64,000 bases of DNA, from positions 1 to 64,000 of the forward strand of contig JBBSUC010000031.1 of NCBI GenBank assembly GCA_038235275.1. The letters run 5' to 3'. Below the pieces are notes generated by a model, which ran no database searches, was not told the origin of the DNA, and saw only the letters and a list, made by a program, of their open reading frames with translations. Below are positions 61,044-64,000 of this stretch, piece after piece (position 1 is the first letter of the stretch; every line of letters starts with the position of its first letter). This DNA comes from Persicitalea sp038235275. GTDB taxonomy: Bacteria; Bacteroidota; Bacteroidia; Cytophagales; Spirosomataceae. Position numbers and translations under genes: made by a program.

Positions 61044-61625
61044 ATGAAAGTAGCCATTATCTCCACATCTCCCCGGCAGGACAGTAATTCACTCAAAGTA
61101 GCCAAGTACCTCAAATCCCTGTTTTCATCCCACGAAAGCGATACGTCGCTTTTTGATTTTCGTGAAATTGATATTCCGATGGTCGGACGCGGCAGCCTTG
61201 ATCCGCAGAATTTGTCGGCTTTTCAGCAAAAGCTCACTAAAGTTTGGGGTGAGGCCGATTTGGTAGTAATGGCCGTCCCCGAGTACAACTGGATTACGAG
61301 CGGCGAACTCATCAATGCCCTGCATCAGTTAGGCAAGAAGCCATTTTTAGATCTGTTCGACAATAAAGTTTTTGCCCTGGTCGGCGTTTCTTCGGGGCGC
61401 GGTGGGCGGCAGCCTTGTCTGGAAGTTGGGATGATTATCAATAAGCTCATCGGCTTCAACAAGGAGGTATCCATGGTTTCGCCGCTATTTTTTGAGTCGC
61501 ACGAAACGGGCCAAAACCTGGAAGAAGACGGAACGCCGACAGGAAATGAGGTCTACACGAAAGGCGTCATCGAGTTCGTGGACTACACCCTCCGCATCGC
61601 CCGCCGTTGGCATGGGGTAAAATAG
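61044..61625 (+). CDS. NADPH-dependent FMN reductase family protein
   Basis: A 193-residue flavodoxin-like protein. ISTSPRQDSNS near the start binds the FMN phosphate, and VMAVPEYNWITSGELINALH is the second conserved block. It reduces FMN or quinone-like or azo compounds with NAD(P)H. It ends four bases before the convergent cysteine desulfurase gene. Confidence 0.88.
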   Translation: MKVAIISTSPRQDSNSLKVAKYLKSLFSSHESDTSLFDFREIDIPMVGRGSLDPQNLSAFQQKLTKVWGEADLVVMAVPEYNWITSGELINALHQLGKKPFLDLFDNKVFALVGVSSGRGGRQPCLEVGMIINKLIGFNKEVSMVSPLFFESHETGQNLEEDGTPTGNEVYTKGVIEFVDYTLRIARRWHGVK

Positions 61626-61629
61626 TTTA

Positions 61630-62778
61630 TTATTTCAAAACTCCTTCTCTCTCGTACAAAGCAGCCAAAGTAGAAACGGCGTAATCCACTTCCGCTTTAG
61701 TATTGTATTTCCCAAAAGAAAAGCGAACGTTGCCCCGCTCGGGATCGACGTTCAGCGCCCCCAGCACGTGCGAGCCGACATTAGAGCCGCTCGAGCAGGC
61801 GCTTCCACCCGACACGGAAATTCCGGCGATGTCGAGGTTGAATAGCAGCATGTCGTTCAATTCCGAAGGCGGCAGACTTACGCTCAAAACCGTGTAGAGG
61901 CTGTTTTCCAAATCTACCGATGCGCCGTTGAAGGTGACGCCTTCGAGGTTGGCGCGGAGCTGCGCGATGAGGTACATTTTCAACTCCTCGATGTGCCGAC
62001 GGTGGCTATCCATGTCGCGGTAGGCAATCTCCAGGGCTTTAGCCAGTCCGACGACGCCGTACACATTCTCGGTGCCGCCGCGCATATTGCGCTCCTGCGC
62101 CCCGCCGAAGACGAAGGGATCTATCTTCGTACCGGGCCGCACGTACAGAAAACCGACGCCCTTCGGCCCGTGGAATTTGTGCGCCGCGCCGACGATGAAA
62201 TGGGCCTTCAATTTCTGTAAATCGTGGGCATAGTGACCCATCGTTTGCACGGTATCGCTGTGCAAAATAGCGTCGTACTCGGCGCAAAGCTCACCCACGG
62301 ACTGTAAATCGAGCAAATTTCCGATTTCGTTATTGCCGTGCATGAGCGAAACCAGCGAGCGCGGATTGTTGCGAAGTAATTCCTCCAAATTAGCCAAGTC
62401 GACGTTGCCTTTCTCATCCAGCCGCACCATGCTCAATTCTACCTGCCCATTTTTGTGCAAATGCTCCAAAGTGTGTAACACCGCGTGATGCTCCACGGGC
62501 GAGGCAATCGCGTGGGCCAGCCCCAACGTTTCGATGCTGCTGCGAATAGCGGTATTGTCTGCCTCGGTGCCGCCGGAAGTAAAGAAAATCTCCGCCGGAG
62601 CCGCGTTCAACAAACCCGCCACCGTCTTCCGCGCCCGCTCGATGGCTGACCGTACCGACCGCCCATGCGCGTGGATAGACGACGGATTGCCGAATTGCTC
62701 GGTCAAGAAAGGCATCATCGCATCCAGGACTTCGGGGTCCAGGCGGGTGGTGGCGGCGTTATCGAAGTAAACTTTCAA
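61630..62778 (-). CDS. Cysteine desulfurase
   Basis: A 382-residue PLP enzyme of the NifS/IscS class. The PLP lysine is K201 (AAHKFHGPKG), and the persulfide cysteine is C328 in GGSACSSGS. TSGGTEADN at 67-75 and HSDTVQTMGH complete the active site. It provides sulfur for iron-sulfur clusters or tRNA modification. No iscU, sufB or nifU neighbour is present, so its pathway is open. An 8-base-period tract is found just upstream of the start. Confidence 0.93.
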   Translation of the reverse strand: MKVYFDNAATTRLDPEVLDAMMPFLTEQFGNPSSIHAHGRSVRSAIERARKTVAGLLNAAPAEIFFTSGGTEADNTAIRSSIETLGLAHAIASPVEHHAVLHTLEHLHKNGQVELSMVRLDEKGNVDLANLEELLRNNPRSLVSLMHGNNEIGNLLDLQSVGELCAEYDAILHSDTVQTMGHYAHDLQKLKAHFIVGAAHKFHGPKGVGFLYVRPGTKIDPFVFGGAQERNMRGGTENVYGVVGLAKALEIAYRDMDSHRRHIEELKMYLIAQLRANLEGVTFNGASVDLENSLYTVLSVSLPPSELNDMLLFNLDIAGISVSGGSACSSGSNVGSHVLGALNVDPERGNVRFSFGKYNTKAEVDYAVSTLAALYEREGVLK

Positions 62779-62781
62779 AGG

Positions 62782-62816
62782 TTGTTGAATTGTGTAATCG
62801 TTGAACTGTTTAAGGT
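62782..62816. repeat. 8-base-period tract upstream of the cysteine desulfurase
   Basis: Octads TGTTGAAT, TGTGTAAT, CGTTGAAC, TGTTTAAG in tandem; the first 20 bases are identical to 54408-54427. It begins three bases after the start codon region on the opposite side of the gene. Confidence 0.8.
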
Positions 62817-62883
62817 GGAGTGGACCAGCGCTAATTATCTTCTACACTTCTCGTGGAGCACTCTATTGAACTGTCATTTGAGA

Positions 62884-63258
62884 TTATATTCCCTCAACAG
62901 AACTCAATTTCAGACAATAAGCCTTATCAAGGCAACAGAAAGAACGACTGGGGGCAAGGGAGGTGAGAAACAGACTACCACTCACTACCACCCGTTTGCC
63001 AACTTTTTGATGTTCTTCGTGTAAATCACATACATAACCTATATCATAAGAGTCGATCGTACCCGGTACGGGCATCATTATATAGTAGCGGACGACAGTC
63101 GAGTCGAAAACTACACTCCCTTGCCTATCCTTGATTTCTCCTACTTTCTGCCCACACTCCGAGCATGAAAGCACTTCATCCTCATTAATCTCGTCTTTTT
63201 TACAAGAAACAATCAAAGTCACCAAAGCCAAAAAGAAAATCCCGAGATACTTTTTCAT
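62884..63258 (-). CDS. Small predicted lipoprotein
   Basis: A 124-residue protein with a lipoprotein signal: MKKYLGIFFLALVTLIVSC with the lipid-modified cysteine at 19. The rest contains CSECGQKV, a pair of cysteines in CxxC spacing, and CDLHEEHQK. No family recognised. I use the ATG at 63258 (MKKYLG); the upstream frame to 63303 lacks signal-like residues. Codes for a secreted or periplasm-facing protein of unknown role. Confidence 0.65.
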   Translation of the reverse strand: MKKYLGIFFLALVTLIVSCKKDEINEDEVLSCSECGQKVGEIKDRQGSVVFDSTVVRYYIMMPVPGTIDSYDIGYVCDLHEEHQKVGKRVVVSGSLFLTSLAPSRSFCCLDKAYCLKLSSVEGI

Positions 63259-63366
63259 AAACATAAATTTTTGGTGAAATTTATGAGAAAGAGCATCATT
63301 CACGAAAAAAGGTTGGAACCTCCATCGTCATCAATACTTTCACTTTGTGCCTTTGTGCCTTAAAAA

Positions 63367-64000
63367 CTAAACCCTTTCCGCCATCGCCTCTTTGATATCC
63401 GAGATAATCTTGTTAGCCAGGTTGTCCGCCGTGGCCAGCGTTTCGGATTCGGAGTAAATGCGAATGATGGGTTCAGTGTTGGAACGGCGCAGGTGGACCC
63501 ACTCCTTGTCGAACTCGATGCGAACGCCGTCGATGGTGTTGATGGGCTGCTTGTGGTAACGCGACCTGATGCGTTCCAGAATGGCGTCTACGTCCGTTTC
63601 TGGCGTGAGTTCTATTTTCTTTTTGGAAATATTGTATTTCGGGTAGGTGCCGCGCAGGAAGGAGGCGGGTTTTCCGAATTTAGCCAAATGGCTCAGAAAT
63701 AGGGCAATGCCGACCAGCGCGTCGCGTCCGTAGTGCAGCTCGGGATAAATGATACCGCCATTGCCCTCGCCGCCGATGATGGCATCGTTGGCTTTCATCA
63801 TCTCTACGACATTAACTTCCCCCACGGCGGAGGCAAAGTACTTCCCGCCCGCCTTCTCGGTCACGTCGCGCAGGGCAACGGTGGAGGAGAGGTTGGAAAC
63901 GGTATTACCGACTTTGTTTTTCAAAACGTAATCGGCCACGGCCACCAGCGTGTATTCTTCGCCAAAGGGCGAGCCGTCTTCCGAAATCAACGCCAAGCGA
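63367..64000 (-). CDS. glmM: Phosphoglucosamine mutase, 3' part (window edge)
   Basis: The gene runs off the right end; 211 C-terminal residues are seen. The first visible residues (RLALISEDGS) belong to the metal-binding loop (DPDVDRLA...) of the hexose phosphate mutase family. IIGGEGNGGI is the sugar-binding loop and RRSNTEPIIRIYSES the phosphate-binding loop. It converts glucosamine-6-phosphate to glucosamine-1-phosphate for cell-wall UDP-GlcNAc; another phosphohexomutase role is possible. The start is outside the window. Confidence 0.85.
   Translation of the reverse strand, partial: RLALISEDGSPFGEEYTLVAVADYVLKNKVGNTVSNLSSTVALRDVTEKAGGKYFASAVGEVNVVEMMKANDAIIGGEGNGGIIYPELHYGRDALVGIALFLSHLAKFGKPASFLRGTYPKYNISKKKIELTPETDVDAILERIRSRYHKQPINTIDGVRIEFDKEWVHLRRSNTEPIIRIYSESETLATADNLANKIISDIKEAMAERV

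Overview
The window reads as chromosomal DNA of a Bacteroidota bacterium, most likely order Cytophagales (Spirosomataceae-like). The signs are a secreted beta-helix protein with a C-terminal type IX secretion sorting domain, promoter elements of the TTTG / TAnnTTTG kind, few Shine-Dalgarno sequences, a DUF1800-DUF1501 gene pair, and the Bacteroidota-style GNAT-argG-argC arginine cluster. The taxon is inferred from these features; no 16S rRNA is present.

Positions 1-28,000 form a large surface-polysaccharide region. It holds two membrane/soluble GT2 glycosyltransferase pairs (322-2625 and 25441-27565), a beta-helix protein, a Wzm/Wzt ABC exporter with a downstream run of glycosyltransferases, a methyltransferase and a polysaccharide deacetylase (5438-11726), and a lone GT2 (11735-12775). 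These are followed by DUF1800 and DUF1501 genes (13077-16277), a very GC-rich hybrid histidine kinase (16267-18915), and a second glycan operon with a GT4, an unrecognised protein, a Wzx-type flippase and a GT11 fucosyltransferase (20275-24781). This half is heavily rearranged. Two 173-residue paralogues with matching upstream DNA lie about 15 kb apart, and at least four gene remnants (near 18916-19056, 19115-19217, 25231-25377 and 25386-25450) match intact genes elsewhere in the window. The pattern points to duplication of a glycan cassette followed by complementary loss of genes from each copy.

Positions 27,700-43,530 start with two Tat-exported sugar-related proteins (an oxidoreductase and an isomerase). 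A full assimilatory sulfate operon follows, read right to left: TauE/SafE permease, homocysteine/cysteine-forming PLP enzyme, cysH, cysD, cysN, siroheme sulfite reductase and SUMT. After it come an RsmI-like methyltransferase, a sulfatase, and a GT2-GT2-PhyH operon.

Positions 43,650-64,000 are mostly housekeeping genes: argC, argG and an ArgA-like GNAT on the minus strand facing aat, proB, proA and argE on the plus strand. Beyond these lie a Gfo/Idh/MocA oxidoreductase, tRNA-Arg(ACG), enoyl-CoA hydratase, a PAP2-like membrane protein, rpoN, asnS, an isolated nuoH, a lipoprotein, hemH, an FMN reductase, a cysteine desulfurase, a second lipoprotein and the 3' part of glmM at the right edge. Short intergenic repeats of two kinds (8-base tandem tracts and a palindromic REP-like element) are scattered through this half.

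I found no transposase, integrase, CRISPR array or obvious defence system. The most unusual material is the duplicated and decayed glycan cassette with its paired small-protein genes.
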